Under the pieces are notes generated by a model, which did no database searches, was not told the origin of the DNA, and saw only the letters and a program-made list of their open reading frames with translations. Position numbers and translations under genes: made by a program. A stretch of DNA of 64,000 bases from Pseudisothecium myosuroides (lineage: Eukaryota > Streptophyta > Bryopsida > Hypnales > Lembophyllaceae), in NCBI GenBank assembly GCA_951799445.1, contig OX637293.1, positions 25,482,001 to 25,546,000 on the forward strand, written 5' to 3'. Shown in pieces: positions 1-13,788 of the stretch (position 1 is the stretch's first letter; each line of letters opens with the position of its first letter).

Positions 1-32
1 GATTTTTCTGAGGACTAAGTTGATGCTGTGAG

Positions 33-3000
33 CCTGTGTTGTATCCTGGGCTTCAATTGATCAGATTCGAACTCTGGAGATGTTGCGAAAGAGATTTCCA
101 AACTATCCTGCAGCCTATGTGAAACATATGCAACCGCCTATTAATAGGTCCGCTTTTTGTCGACACCATGCATCTTTTCTCATTTTATGCATTTAGGAAG
201 GCCTTCTTGATAAATGTTTTTGTACCAACAGATTCGCTTGAGTTGGCAGAGATCCGACTGTGTACTTGTTTTCACCCTTTGTATGTCTTGAATATTCTTC
301 TATGGCCCGTCATACAGTCGTGTAGTCATACATCAGTGCTTGTTCATTGGTTCTTGTTTTCCTGTGAACCTCGGATAATGATGATTTATCTAGAAACTAA
401 TCTAGTCAGATCATGTACTAGACAATATCGTCTGATAAGTTGGTGACATTTTCCTACAGGTTAAGCTCTGCATCACCAAGTCACCATAGTGCACCGAGAG
501 AGATGAAGGTGTTCACATCTTCCTGGCATGCGATGTTTGATGAATTTTTGCGTTTTTATCCTTTCCTTGAGTTGTAATTTATAATATTGCTGACGCATTC
601 TTGATGTTGTTGCATGTCAGGTCCCTGATAGTGTCTGAGTTGATCTATTCTAGTAGACCTGTTTGTTTGAGGGCAGTTCTTCTGTCTTCTGTTTCTGTGT
701 TCATTTAAATTTTGAGATCCAAATGAACAACTTAGTATGCTTTGCAAATTTGTAGTTTAATGGTTTATTTAAAGAGTTCCTAAGTGTTGAATTAGTTATA
801 TTTGATTTCTGTCGAGGATCTAGTCCTGCACAACCTCAATCTGTGGGCCCGATTTGCAGGCCAAGCCAAAGAAGCTGGATGCAATTAGGTTCCAACCGAT
901 CTGGAATCATGTTATCAAGTCCCTTCGTGAGGAAGACCTTATTAATAACAGGTGCAATCGGAGTTTTTTATTTGCTTTAATGTTAAATTCTGCTCCCTCT
1001 GTTTGTAGTCGAAACTTCCTAAACAACTGTAGTTCAGACTGGAATGAAGCTCCGTTTTCATCACTTGCCCCAATTGCACCTTATGATTCGATTTACTGAC
1101 TCTTGACTCGAGTATGGTTTCTGTGACAGAGAGAAAGTTTTGCTGAAGATGCCTCCCAATTTAATGTTTCATTCAAATGGAGCGCCAAACGATCTCATTC
1201 ATTGGCCATTGTTTTTGCTTGCTAACAAGGTTTGAATTATCATACACTTTGAAAACATATTTATTCTATGATTGTATATTTCTAATCAGAGGCTCAGAAT
1301 GGACCCACCTCGTACATTCTTCATAATTTTGCAGTATTATCTTCTGCTTATTGGATTTTGGGTATTGTGGTAGGTGCATATTGCAGTTGAACTTGCCGTT
1401 GAGCACAAGACGCATCAAGATGGACTTTGGGAGAAAGTGCGGCGCGATGAATATATGGCTTACGCTGTTCAGGAGACTTTTGAGACGTTGGAACCATTGT
1501 TAGTGTCAGTTTTGAATCCTGTGGGGGCTAGATGGTGAGTTGTATTTTCTTTTGAATCCTTTGTATGAGAAATTGCACGAACTTGTGAATTTTCGTAATA
1601 CCAATATGGAGGTCATGTTTACAAGCATGAAAGTTTTCTTAACTATCGTAGGCGTGGGTCTATACTGTTGTTTGAGAAACAGATCATGTTGTATTTGTTT
1701 TGTGCGGATCGGATCTAGACTCCCTTTGAATTGTTGTGCTAATACCTATGTGATGAAAAGATTCTGATAAATGATCTTGCATTGGCATGTTTAACAGGGT
1801 CAATGAGATTTTTGAAAGACTCAGATATTCACTTGGGAGTGCTGATCTCCGGGACAACTTCAATTTGAACAAGCTAAGGGATGTATTGGAGAAGCTCAGA
1901 GACCTGACAGAGCACTTGGTAAGGTTCCATAACAAATCGAGTTACAGAATTTTGTACTTTCTATGGGTTTTCCTGTCTTTTCATCGTGTAAAGCTTTTCT
2001 CTCCAGGTCATTTATGCATGGGTATCTTGTTGGTTAATTGTGAGCTCTGGTGCGGTTTTTACGCAGGGAAACGAAGATGTAGACGAACGTCGAGGCAAAG
2101 CAACAAGATGTTTTTTCCAGCTGTACGATGTAGTCATGCGTGACTTCCTCTCCTCGAAGACCAGGTTAATTCGTCTTCATATTCCCTGCATCGTTGAGAT
2201 GACGATTTTCAAGCCCTTGTTGATCTGTGAAAGCAAGAGATGTGTTGATGTGGTAGTATGTTTTCGCATTGTTGGCCGAAGCTGTTGCTATGGGGACTGT
2301 TACTGATAGATGAATTTCAAGCACGTGAAGGGAATAGAACCTCTCCGAAGTGATGCTTTATTGTAGAGTATCGTTACATCGGTGGATTCCTGATAGCAAT
2401 TTTCTACAATGGAAAGCAGTTAGTAGTTAAAAATTGTGCTTTTGGAGAGGTTGGGGCTTGGGCGCATTCTCTATCTGGACGCCGTGGTTAGGAGAAGTGG
2501 AACTTACCTAGGATTTCAGGCACATTCTCTGTCAATGGCGCTGTGCACCGCAGTAATATTAAAGGAGATACCTTGGAAGACTTATGACAAACGAGTAGTA
2601 GTAGCTGCTATTTTAGCAGTGCTTAGCACACTTCGGTGTCTTCTTATTTCCCAGTTGAAGTTCTCAGTTGCTTAAGAACACTCTGGATGGCCTGATCTAA
2701 TCGTTTACCTTCTATTACTTGTCGATGATGTAAGGTCATTGATGCTAATTGAAGTCAAATACTGCAGGGAGGAATTTGAAGAGACTCCAGGGTTTCAAGA
2801 GGCTGTACAAAATGGGCTTCTTTTTACAGAATTGACTTGGCCTAATAAAGCTGGGGTAAGTGTTCTTGTACTTATGCAGTCAGTGATTGCTAGTGAGTTT
2901 TGAATTTTTAGATCATTTAAAAAAATAAATTTAATACAGTGTTGTGTGCTTTATGTCAAATTTTTAGTTTAGGTGATCTCATTTCGAACCATAATTTATT

Positions 3001-6000
3001 TGGAGATTCACTGCTATTTGTAGTGTAAAGAGTTCTTGTCTGTTGTGCCCCTCCATCAGGAATTTCTGAAGCTTGTAATCTACGGACCTTTGCTATATAT
3101 TGTCCAGTTTATGTCTCATGTCGATATCATTGCGACCCGTGAGACCCCTGGTGAAATCTACATCTGTCGTGTCCGTTTTAATATATTCGTGGTTCTAATA
3201 GGCATTTATACTTGTGAATGACTGGATCTTTGACTTTGATGCAGCAAAAGCAAGCTAAACGTCTCAATAACCTACTTACAGTTCAAAAAATCAAGGACCA
3301 GGAGGGTAAGACAAAGACCCTCAATACAGAGACCATTCCACACAATTTGGAGGCTCGTCGCCGATTGCAATTCTTTACAAACTCCTTGTTCATGCACATG
3401 CCAGAAGCACCTCCCATCCGCAAAATGTTTTCGTTTTGGTGAGTTCTTGCTTACATTTTGAGTGATGACAATAAAATAAAGTATGTGCTTATGTTCTAAC
3501 TAGAATGTAACTACTGCCCATGAATGTCACTAATTCCATGGCTCCTGCATTTGTGAACTCCATTATTTTTTACTTAGTTCATCCTCCTACTTTAGTTTCC
3601 CGGCTGATTAACTCCTGGTGTTGTATTTTGTCTACATTGTCTTCTTGATATTTTGGTTCCAAGTTGTGCGGGATTCTCTGCTCTAATTTGGAGAATTCGT
3701 ACATCAATTTCTGTTTTCTGTAGTGTGTTCACCCCTTACTATGAGGAGGATGTCATGTACGATATGGAAAAACTCTACCAAGACAATGAAGATGGCATTA
3801 ACATTCTGTTCTATCTACAAAAAATCTATCCTGGTGGGTAATCTATCCCTGATAATCTTTTCTATTTACTTTTTCTCTATCCTAGTAAATCATCGAGCGT
3901 GTGCTTTTGTCTTTAATGTTCTTATCTTTCCAAATCATATTCAAAGTTTAATTGATCTTCGTTACATCGGAGCTCTGATTTCTGGTGGACATTTATTCAC
4001 ATGGTTGCATGGGCGTGGTTGCATTCATTTTGTGGGCAGATGAATGGCAAAATTTCTTAGAGAGAATCGGGCTGATTGAGAATATTGTTTTCCGAGAAAT
4101 TGAAAATCGAAAGTCTGAAAGACATGAGAAGGTGAAACTTGATTTGCGACTTTGGGCCTCGTATCGAGGTCAAACTCTCGCTCGAACAGGTATGGCTTGG
4201 TTAGCATATGAGATCCCTTAGCTGATTAGTATTATGCCATGTATTGAGCTCAAAATTGCGTTACCATTTACCGGTTGTTCCGAAATTCTTCTGTAAATCA
4301 TCATTGCGTTTGTATTACTGGAACTATGTCTTGTAGATCGAGTAAAAATGTAACGAGTGGGCTCATAATTGGTTTTATCGTATTTTATTGTCTGGTGAGC
4401 TTTGATCGCCTTATTTTCTGCTGTTTACAATGATGAAACCAATTTCTCGGACAATATACTGTGCAGTTCGGGGGATGATGTATTACAAGGCGGCCTTAAT
4501 AATACAGGGAATGCAAGAAGGTGCATCTGGTGGAGGTAGGAGCTTTCTGATCTCAATTATGCTGCAGAGATGCTTTTGCGATGATTTTTCTGATCTGTTA
4601 GTTTGCCTAATAATGAATCAGATGACACGACGTCTTTATCACGATTATATAAAGGGTATTTTTGTTGATCCTTGTTGTTGTCGATCCTCGAGAGGCTCTG
4701 CGCTGGAACTTCTTCGTTATGGAGATTCATCAGCGATAGATAGCCACTCATTTGAAACTAGTCGTAGTGCATTAACCCCTAAAGGACCGGGGGTGTTTGA
4801 GCATAGCTTTTGTTTTCTTGACGAGCTCTTCTAACAAGCATAATTCCTCATTTGTGTGGAATAATTTTGATGATCGCCACCATTCAAATGAAAGAAGACT
4901 TATGTAGCTTTCCTATGAAAAAAATATCAACAAAATTGCACAATTTTTGAGAAAATGCCACCGTTGACAAGATTGATGGAAGATGTTTGGTTAGGGAGTA
5001 CTTTGTATATGCACTGAAATGCAAATGTTGAAATTGGAATGCTCAAAAGTGCTCCAAAAGCTCTGATTTTTTTCCATGGGTACATGTCATTATGATATTG
5101 ATGTGCAATTTTTTTCAAATAATTTTGAGGTGTAGAAAAAAAGATATAGGATCTGAAGTAACAGCCCAGAATGTCTTCTCCATTCTCAAAAAATTCACCA
5201 AAAATTGCACACTTGATCATTTTTTGATCGGATTGCACCAATAGATTCAGTGGAAAAAATCATCTAGGGTCTCTTTGTTGTTCATGAGCTGTTAGTGAGG
5301 TTAACATATTGAATTTTCTACAAATGTATTGCGAAAGCCACGTGGTGGCCTTATGGTCCTTTAGGGATTAAGGAAAGATAATTGTGCACTAGTTGGCAAT
5401 TTGCGTCTTTGTGCCTCGTAGGTTGCTTACTTTGCCCAAGAGGTATTGCTCAAGAATCAGATTTTCATCTCAGGGTCCTTGCCTCACTACAATGTTCAGC
5501 TTGATTTACTGAATGGGCGATAATATTTCTTGATGTTCGTACTTTGTTCTGTGCAAGCAGATCTTGAGGAGGGAATCCCCCCGTCTTTGGTTGAAGCACA
5601 AGGATCGATTAACCGTAGTGCTGAGGCCCAGGCTGAACTGAAGTTCACATACGTTGTTACTTGTCAAATTTATGGTGAACAGAAAAGAAAAGGAAAAGTC
5701 CAAGCTGCAGATATCTTGTATCTTATGCAAAAGTAAGCATTTGCGAATTGCTATGCGCTAGATGCTGTAAACCTAAATTGCTTTATTACTAAGATTTTAA
5801 GAATTCTCTGCAACTAGAATGAATATTTGCACTTTATAGTCTACAGCACTTTTAGATTTATTTCGCATTGTTATTTCGAAATGAATAGAATTGCATATCC
5901 TTTCTAGGCTTTTGATTGTGTGCATGTATTTTATATTGAATTTTTTGGAGAAGTCCGGTACGGATTCTTCAATTAAAACCACCATGCATCTAGAAACTTT

Positions 6001-9000
6001 ATAGCTCGACCCTATATGGTCCACCTGAATACTCGTATTTGTTTCTAAAAATAAAATGTTTTCAGTTCTTGATATTGGGTTACCATGTGCTATTGTTCGG
6101 CCTTACATATATACTGTATTAAAGTTGCTATAATTTTTCAGGTATGAATCATTGCGGATTGCCTATATAGATGTGGTGGAAAGTAGTGGAAAGGGCAGGA
6201 AGCCCTCCTACTACTCGAAACTCTGCAAAGTTGATAGATCTGATCCTTCCCAGAAAGACCAGGTTCGATTCTATTTGAAATCCTTCACAACAGGAGATTC
6301 AACGTTTTGCTTAGTTCTGCTCTAGAGTTGGCTGGCTCTTTTCTATGGATTGTTATAAATTGTTGGTTTTCGTGATGGGATGTAATGACGAGCATGTCTT
6401 CTTTCTTTTCCATAATGCCGTCATTGAGACTCGGATTTGTTAAATCCTGGCGGAAGCCATTTTATTTCTCTATTTCATTTTTGGCGCAAGCTTTAAAGAT
6501 TTATTGACTGCATACCAGTGATTCATATGCAGGAAGTGTACTCAATTAAACTTCCTGGCAGTATAAAGCTTGGAGAAGGCAAACCTGAAAATCAGAATCA
6601 TGCTATAATCTTTACACGTGGAGATTGCATCCAAACGATTGATATGAACCAGGTTTGACTTAGCACCTCAACTGTTAAGAACCCTTGGTTTTTGTTCGAA
6701 AGAATAAATGTGCGTTGATAAGTAATTTCTCCATCTTGTTTATTTCTCCACCTTATCCATAATTAGCCACTGGGGCTTGATGGCTTTAAAAGTCAAAGTT
6801 GCAAGAATCAGTCACTGTAATCTGTATTATTTGACAGCGTGCATGGGTATTCGCTTGTGTCATGTTTGCATCAATTTGGTTTGAAAATTTTGTGCTTTCT
6901 TTGTGTTTCAGGATAACTTCATGGAGGAAGCCTTCAAGATGCGAAATCTGCTAGAGGAATTTAGCCAGACGCATCATGGCTTGCACAAGCCTACCATTCT
7001 AGGCGTTCGTGAACATGTATTTACTGGAAGGTTTGTATCCTCGAATGCTAATTTTGTAATGTATGAATATTTGATGTTTTGGTGAGCATTGATAGTAGTG
7101 AATGTGTTGCAAAGTATAAGTTTCTCATTTTTGTTGTCTGCCGTGTGACAATGCTTGAGGAGTTTCAGGATCTTATGGCTAAAAGTTTCAACAATCATCA
7201 TCTTTAGATGTCGAGGGTTTGCGTGCTTATACCAACTCTTGTGGTTCTTTCAGTGTATCTTCGCTGGCATGGTTCATGTCAATGCAAGAGAGTAGCTTTG
7301 TAACACTCGGTCAACGAGTGCTTGCGAGACCTCTCAAGTAAGTTCTTTGCATTTGAAAATTTCGAATTACTTAATTGATGGGTGGGTGGATTGACAAATG
7401 ATTTTCACATACAAATGTGCACTTAACCAAATGCTGCTCTGGGTTGTTATTACAAGGCATCGCCCGTATATTGCCGTACTGGTATGGTTGATTGCTAGTT
7501 CGAAGGTTGTTCTGGTCATTTGATTATTTGTTGACTTCGGGAATCGCATCCTCTGTAACAATTGGTGCTCATTGGAACTCTCTTCTACAATTGTCTTTTG
7601 CTTACGTGTTAAAGTCAGCGTTAGAACTGGTGAGCTTCATGTCATATCGTTCAACTCCATGGTCTTGGTGTCTATACAGGGTGAGAATGCATTACGGTCA
7701 TCCAGACGTGTTCGATAGGGTATTTCACATAACGAGAGGTGGCATCAGCAAAGCATCTCGTGTTATCAACTTGAGTGAAGATATTTTTGCAGGTTCTTTC
7801 ACTTCGAATTATGCCAGATTGATTTTTAAGATGATGCGTCCGATGATATCCAATAACGTTTGATCAGTTTTCTGACTTATGATGATTTGAATCTTTGCCA
7901 CTGTTCCCTTCACTGAAGTCTGCTTCGATGGTTTTGAGCTATTTGGATTTGCTCTAAACATACACATCGTTTAGTAAATCTGAGGCATCGAACCACTGAA
8001 TTGCCGCAGGTTTCAATACTACACTTAGGCTCGGAAATGTTACGCATCATGAGTATATTCAGGTGGGTTCCTGTTTGGAGGGCTAACTACCTCTAATATT
8101 CTGGCGCATTCAGTATCAATTTAGACTAAGAACACAATGTAGTGGATGCACGTGTAATCTCCTGCCCGTATTGTAGGTTGCTCTCGTATTTGCTCCGCCG
8201 CTCACGTGTTTATTAATTATTGTTTTGAGCCTCAGAGTGTTTCAGTATTGCTATCGCTCTGTATTTCAGTATTTATCCACTCATATCTCTGCCTGACCAA
8301 AGCAATGTTAATGCAGTTTGAGTCATCTAAGTCCATTTGAATGACTATTTGTTGTGCGATGCCATTTTTGGTGCAGGTTGGAAAGGGACGAGACGTTGGG
8401 TTGAACCAAATTGCACTGTTTGAAGCCAAGGTGGCCAGTGGTAATGGTGAACAGACGCTCAGTCGAGACGTGTACAGATTGGGCCAGCTTCTTGATTTTC
8501 CTCGAATGCTTTCATTTTTCTTCACATCAATTGGTTTCTACGTAACTACCATGGTACATTCATTGTAGAGCTCTAGTTTAACTTCTATATATCATTTTGA
8601 ATTCTTGGGGCTCATTTAGTCCAAATTTTCGGTATCACCAAGGTTTGCTGAATTCCTCACTGTCCATTCGCTGATTTTTACTAGTTGTGGTTGACCTGTA
8701 CTTCATTATCCAAAAAATATCGTTCACCTAATGAATATGAGGTAACATGAGCTCTTTGTTATGCGTTGAATGTGGAAGTTTTGCTGAATTGTTCGTCAAT
8801 GGATTAGTTTGTCCGTTTCATGTAGGATGGGATAAGTAACCCCTTGGATGGTTTTTGACTCAGATGACTGTATTGACACTATACGTCTTTCTGTATGGCA
8901 AAGCTTATCTAGTAAGTGACTTCTTCTATTTTATTTTGAGCTTTTTTATTATAGGAAAATCTAAATACACTGTTAGAGGAAGTATGTTCTTGTCGTGATT

Positions 9001-11994
9001 CTTATCCGTGCCCTGTCATGCAATGCCAACTGACCACGGCAGTATTTTCTTAAGATTAGAAAGTTGAGATCTTGTTTTTTGCCTTGCTTAATCAAGTGAT
9101 GTTAATGATTGTGATAATGCTGTTACAGGCTCTTTCAGGTGTGGATGCAGCTTTGAAAAGGAACAGTAAAATTTTGCAAAATCCATCCCTGGAAGCTGCG
9201 CTCAATACTCAATTTCTATTCCAAATCGGTATCTTCACAGCAGTGCCCATGATTGTGAATCTTATACTGGAGCAAGGCATTTTGAAGGTGTGTTCAGTCC
9301 TTGTGACTCTGATGTTGTCTATACTTTGAGATCCGATATCTGTATTGTGCTACAGGTCTTCTGGATAAACCAGATCTGCAATTCACAGAAGTTAGTGCTG
9401 ATTCTTCAATGGTTGATGACTTTGGGTGGATGGATTCAGGCTATCATCAGCTTCTGTACAATGCAGCTGCAATTGGCTTCTGTTTTCTTTACCTTCTCGT
9501 TGGGAACACGAACTCATTACTTTGGGCGTACAATCCTTCACGGAGGTGCCAAGGTACCCCCGATTCCTGTCCTTTCTTTTGAAGCTGACCTTAATCCATT
9601 TTCTTAATCCATTTCCTTGTGTTTGCTTCAGGGGAACTTTTTTCAGTTTTCTTCAGTGCTTAGACCTAATCAGCCTTTTGAGCTGATTTATCACCTTCGT
9701 CTGATCTATTTATAGCCCGCATTCTCATCGTCAACTGTGAAATGTTTCAGTATCGATCTACTGGGAGAGGTTTTGTTGTGACACATATACATTTTGCTGA
9801 GAACTACCGTTCGTACTCTCGAAGTCATTTTACAAAAGCGTAAGATCTTCGCACTTTATATTTAGATTGCTAATGATCAAATATATTTCTCACTTTTGCG
9901 GTACTTTTGAATGGCAGTACTTCCTCTCAAGTACCGAAGTACGCGTGTCTGTATATCACCGTGCCAGAGATTTCTGAAAATGTTCTCTGATTTCTAGTAA
10001 AATGTGTTCATTTGGTCATCTTTCTGTGCAGATTGGAGATTATCATGCTTTTGATCATCTACTTGGCTTATGGAGCTCAAAATCGGACGTCAGTCACTTA
10101 TATATTGCTTACCTTCAGTTCTTGGTTCCTGGCCTTATCTTGGCTGTTCGCACCCTATATCTTTAATCCGTCTGGTTTTGAGTGGCAAAAGTAAGTACAA
10201 TTTTCCTTTTGATGTGCATGGTTAGGATGTTTTGTCTGAACTCTCGACTGGAGTGCTCTGGTTGGAAGTCATTGGAAATTGATACAAAAGTCAACCATGA
10301 ATCTAAAGATTGACGCTCATCAAACTGGGGCTGCAGGACTGTTGAGGATTTTGACGACTGGACGAATTGGATGTTTTACAAAGGAGGAGTTGGTGTTAAG
10401 ATTGAGAACAGCTGGGAAGCTTGGTGGTTTGATGAACAAGTAAGTTCTGACGTGTTGATCATAAGTTCAATTCCTCGATTATGATAGAGCTTCTTTTCAA
10501 GTTTCTTGTTGCTCTAAACTACTCGCTCATAATGTGTTCATGATATTGACAGGATCACATCCGTTCACCAAGAGGAAGATTTTGGGAAACTTTTTTGTCA
10601 TTGCGTTTCTTCTTGTTCCAATATGGTGTAGTTTACTCGCTGAAGGTTACAAAGGGGAGTAGCAGTATCTTGGTAAGCACTAAATTCCGCCACTTGTAAT
10701 GAACCTCATGGTTCCCTTTATCATAACTTGCAGGGCATGAATTCTGGGATGTATCAAGAAGTTAATTGTTTTTGGATTTATTTAAAACACATTTGCTGTG
10801 TATGCGAAAACATTACTATGCTCTTCTCAATTATTTGGACACTATCTCGCTTAGCGATTGTTGGTGTTCTAGGGGAGATCTTACTATTTTCATTCAAGTA
10901 GTGGCAGATGACATTTTGATGCCTTTGAAATAGGCCGTAAGGATTTTGAACGTACTTTTCCGGGGTGCAGGTGTACGCTTACTCTTGGTTCGTGCTGCTT
11001 GGATTAGTGATCATTTTCAAGGTGAAAGAATATTCCTGACTTTTGATTTTCTGACTCTCAACTAGTATTCTCTGATATAATTTGAGGCGTTGCTGCAGAC
11101 TCTAAATTTAATTATAAGATCTGTCCGATGTAACTATTTGTACAGTGGCTTATCAACCAACAACATTCATGCAAATTGAAGGAATATTCTATCCATTCTT
11201 TAAGCTGTTGTGTCTTATTTTGGTTTCCAGGTTTTCACTGTCAGCCAGAAGGCATCTGCAAATTTTCAGCTTGCTGTTCGATTGTTCCAAGGACTACTAT
11301 TTGTTTGCCTCATTGCCGGTGTGGTTGTGGCTATCGTCCTCTCTCCTCTCACCGTCGGTGATGTCTTCGCCCTTGCATTGGCGTTGATTCCCACAGGCTG
11401 GGGTCTACTTTCGGTAAGTGACACTTGCATTATACGTCTTGAATGCCAGCTGAAGTTGCTTTTTTGGTTGAACACTGACGATTCTTGTTTCCTTTGACTT
11501 GGATTTCGAATTAGTAGTATCTCTTGGTGGTTCTTGTTGTTAAATATTGGAATCTTTCAGTCACTTTAACGTCCTAGAAACTTGTGTTCGGTTCCTTTTG
11601 CTGTGAGTTTTTTCGAGGCAGGTGGACATTCTGGCAGTAAATCTGCACGAGGTGCAGAAGCAGTCCAAATCTTCAGGACATCTTTTGTTATATTTCTGGC
11701 ATTTGTTTCACTTGCGAATTTGAATGGGATGTCACATCGCTTCTGTTCTCTTTGCAGATTGCCATTGCTCTTCGCCCGCTAATGGAGCGAATGCGATTTT
11801 GGAAGTCAGTTCGTGAAATAGCCCGTGTTTATGATGCATGCATGGGTATGATCATATTTATACCCATCGCATTCTTGTCTTGGTTTCCCTTCGTTTCCAC
11901 TTTCCAGACACGTCTCGTCTTCAACCAGGCCTTTAGTCGTGGTCTTGAGATCTCCCTCATCTTGAGTGGAAATCGTCCGAACCGTAATAACTAG
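33..11994 (+). CDS. callose synthase (1,3-beta-glucan synthase, GT48), GSL8/GSL10 clade; 3' part, 30 exons
   Basis: A multi-pass plasma-membrane enzyme that makes beta-1,3-glucan from UDP-glucose; the GSL8/GSL10 (CalS9/10) clade serves cell-plate and pollen-division callose. I joined exons 33?-147, 460-508, 860-951, 1130-1229, 1374-1534, 1798-1918, 2067-2164, 2768-2855, 3245-3438, 3724-3833, 4040-4189, 4467-4535, 5561-5732, 6142-6262, 6533-6652, 6912-7030, 7254-7337, 7680-7792, 8010-8062, 8377-8553, 8864-8911, 9129-9287, 9440-9553, 9751-9839, 10032-10190, 10337-10439, 10553-10672, 10971-11021, 11231-11413, 11758-11994. All have GT-AG borders and matching phases, giving about 1189 residues. 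Family motifs include LWASYRGQTLARTVRGMMYY, GEGKPENQNHAI, VFTGSVSSLAWFMS, MHYGHPDVFDR, GGISKASRVINLSEDI and NPSGFEWQK. The hydrophobic membrane half starts near 8500. The ending FSRGLEISLILSGNR and TILHGGAKYR fit GSL8/10 best. About 750 N-terminal residues lie outside the window. The start of the first exon (33) is the least certain border. Confidence 0.95.
4772..5371. mobile_element. TTAA-bounded TIR element H inside a callose synthase intron
   Basis: This 600-bp insert is bounded by TTAA on both sides. The left end reads TTAACCCCTAAAGGACC and the right end, read inward, TTAATCCCTAAAGGACC, so 16 of 17 bases match. It lies in the intron between exons 4467-4535 and 5561-5732. A subterminal hairpin GCCAC-GTG-GTGGC sits at 5337-5349. 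The interior is AT-rich and has no transposase. TTAA targets with CCC-starting ends resemble the piggyBac superfamily, but that assignment is inference. Confidence 0.7.
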
Positions 11995-12405
11995 ACTACT
12001 GACCCAACTTTCTAGAAGTACTCTCTTGGGTCCTTCAAATTTTTGGTGGATAGTGTACAATCCAATGTTAATCTGTTGATTTATTCTGCTGGACAGCAAT
12101 GAATCTGGAAATTGAAGCAGAATGATCCCAACGATTTTTGAGAAATACCTTCACTAGGCCAGTTATTACCTTTCATTATTGTATCATATTCTTATAATCA
12201 TAAATACTTGATCTAGTTTTTTTTCGCAGTTTGTATGTCGGGTTTACAATATAGACGATTTACTATTGAACCGCATGCCTTGATTCTTTTGAATTAGTTT
12301 TGTCTAACGTAGGTGGCTCAGAAAGGGACCCTCTTCTTCAAATAGTCATGTAGGGAGTTCTGAAATGGATTGTCAACAATGTGAGCAAAATTTAGACTTG
12401 TCATA
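11995..12405. other. intergenic, 3' flank of the callose synthase
   Basis: AT-rich sequence holding the 3' UTR of the upstream gene. I see no further gene here. Confidence 0.5.
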
Positions 12406-13187
12406 CAGTGGTTGGCATAAATATTCGTACACTTCAGAAATTGTCATAACTAATTGAAAATTTAGATTTTCCCAGCAAATTTTCAACATATTGAAGTTTA
12501 AGTAACATAATTGTATAAAATGATTTTTCAAAATTTTAAAAAACCATTTTGGCATTTTTTATAATTTAATCAAATTTATTAGTGAAAAAAAACTTTTAAT
12601 GGAAGTAAAATTTTTGAAAGATTTTTTAGTAGTTGGAGTGAGAATTCTTTCTAGAATTTTCTGGTAGGATTTCTTCAAACTTTGAAATTTTATTGAGTGA
12701 AATATTATTGACTAAAGTATGACTCCAAATTTTTACATTTCTTATAATTCATTCCAAAAATCTCCAAAAAATCATGAAAAATAATATATAAACATTTCAT
12801 ATACTTTTCAAATTTTTCATAATTTTTGGAGATTTTTGGAGTGAATTATAAGAAATGTAAAAATTTGGAGTCATACTTTAGTCAATAATATTTCACTCAA
12901 TAAAATTTCAAAGATTGAAGAAATCCTACCAGAAAATTCTAGAAAGAATTCTCATTCCAAGTACTAAAAAATCTTTCAAAAATTTTACTTCCATTAAAAG
13001 TTTTTTTTCACTAATAAATTTGATTAAATTATAAAAAATGTCAAAAAGGTTTTTAAAAATTTTGAAAAATCATTTTATACAATTATGTTACTTAAACTTC
13101 AACATGTTGAACATTTGCTGGGAAAATCTAAATTTTCAATTAGTTATGACAATTTCTGAAGTGTACGAATACTTATGCCAACCACTG
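12406..13187. mobile_element. Tc1/mariner-like foldback element, 782 bp, TA flanks
   Basis: The two halves are near-perfect inverted copies about 385 bp long meeting near 12800. The ends read CAGTGGTTGGCATAAATATT and, from the other side, CAGTGGTTGGCATAAGTATT. TA is present immediately outside both ends (12404-12405 and 13188-13189). A CAGTG terminus with a TA duplication is typical of Tc1/mariner elements. There is no transposase; the short open frames are mirror-image noise. Confidence 0.85.
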
Positions 13188-13195
13188 TATATTGC

Positions 13196-13788
13196 TTAAC
13201 CCCTTAAGAACAATTGTCCATTGAATGGACAATTGAAAATCCGGGTAGGTTCGTATGAAGTCAATTTTGGTCGGATGTTCATGAAATTTTGATAGAAGGT
13301 GTAGATATGTACCCCTGTAGTGAAAATCTAATTTTTTTTCCAATCAGGTGCCTGGATCAAAAGTTATGCTGCCCTAAACTTTTCTGGCTGCTTGGGCAAT
13401 TTAGGAATCTTTTGAGAATCTTTTGTAAATAAGCTCATTATCTTTTGAAATTTGGCATGTATGTAACTTACATCATATGAGATGCAAATGTCAAAAAAAA
13501 TAAGCATGTGCAGTGTAAAAATCTCATTCTAGGAGGAGTTAAAGTCTGCTGGCCCTATTGGGCAGGGCTAAAAAAAAACTTTTTTATCTAACTTCAAATG
13601 TTATAATCTTTCAATCCGTGCAGTCAAACTTTCTGAAATTTTTCTACACATTCCTATGGTAGTCTAGTACAAATTTGTACGGTTGAATTTTGAAAAAAAA
13701 CTTCTATTTTTCATTTTTTTCTCAGTCCTAAAAATGACTGTTTTTCACAATTTCTGCCCAAAATATGCCTCTGGGCTTTAGGGGTTAA
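13196..13788. mobile_element. TTAA-bounded TIR element A
   Basis: A 593-bp element with left end TTAACCCCTTAAGAAC and right end, read inward, TTAACCCCTAAAGCCC. A perfect 12-bp-stem hairpin (CAATTGTCCATT, one base, AATGGACAATTG) lies at 13211-13235, 12 nt inside the left TTAA. The right half carries a roughly 100-nt block shared with elements B and C (about 13590-13700). No coding capacity. Confidence 0.7.
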
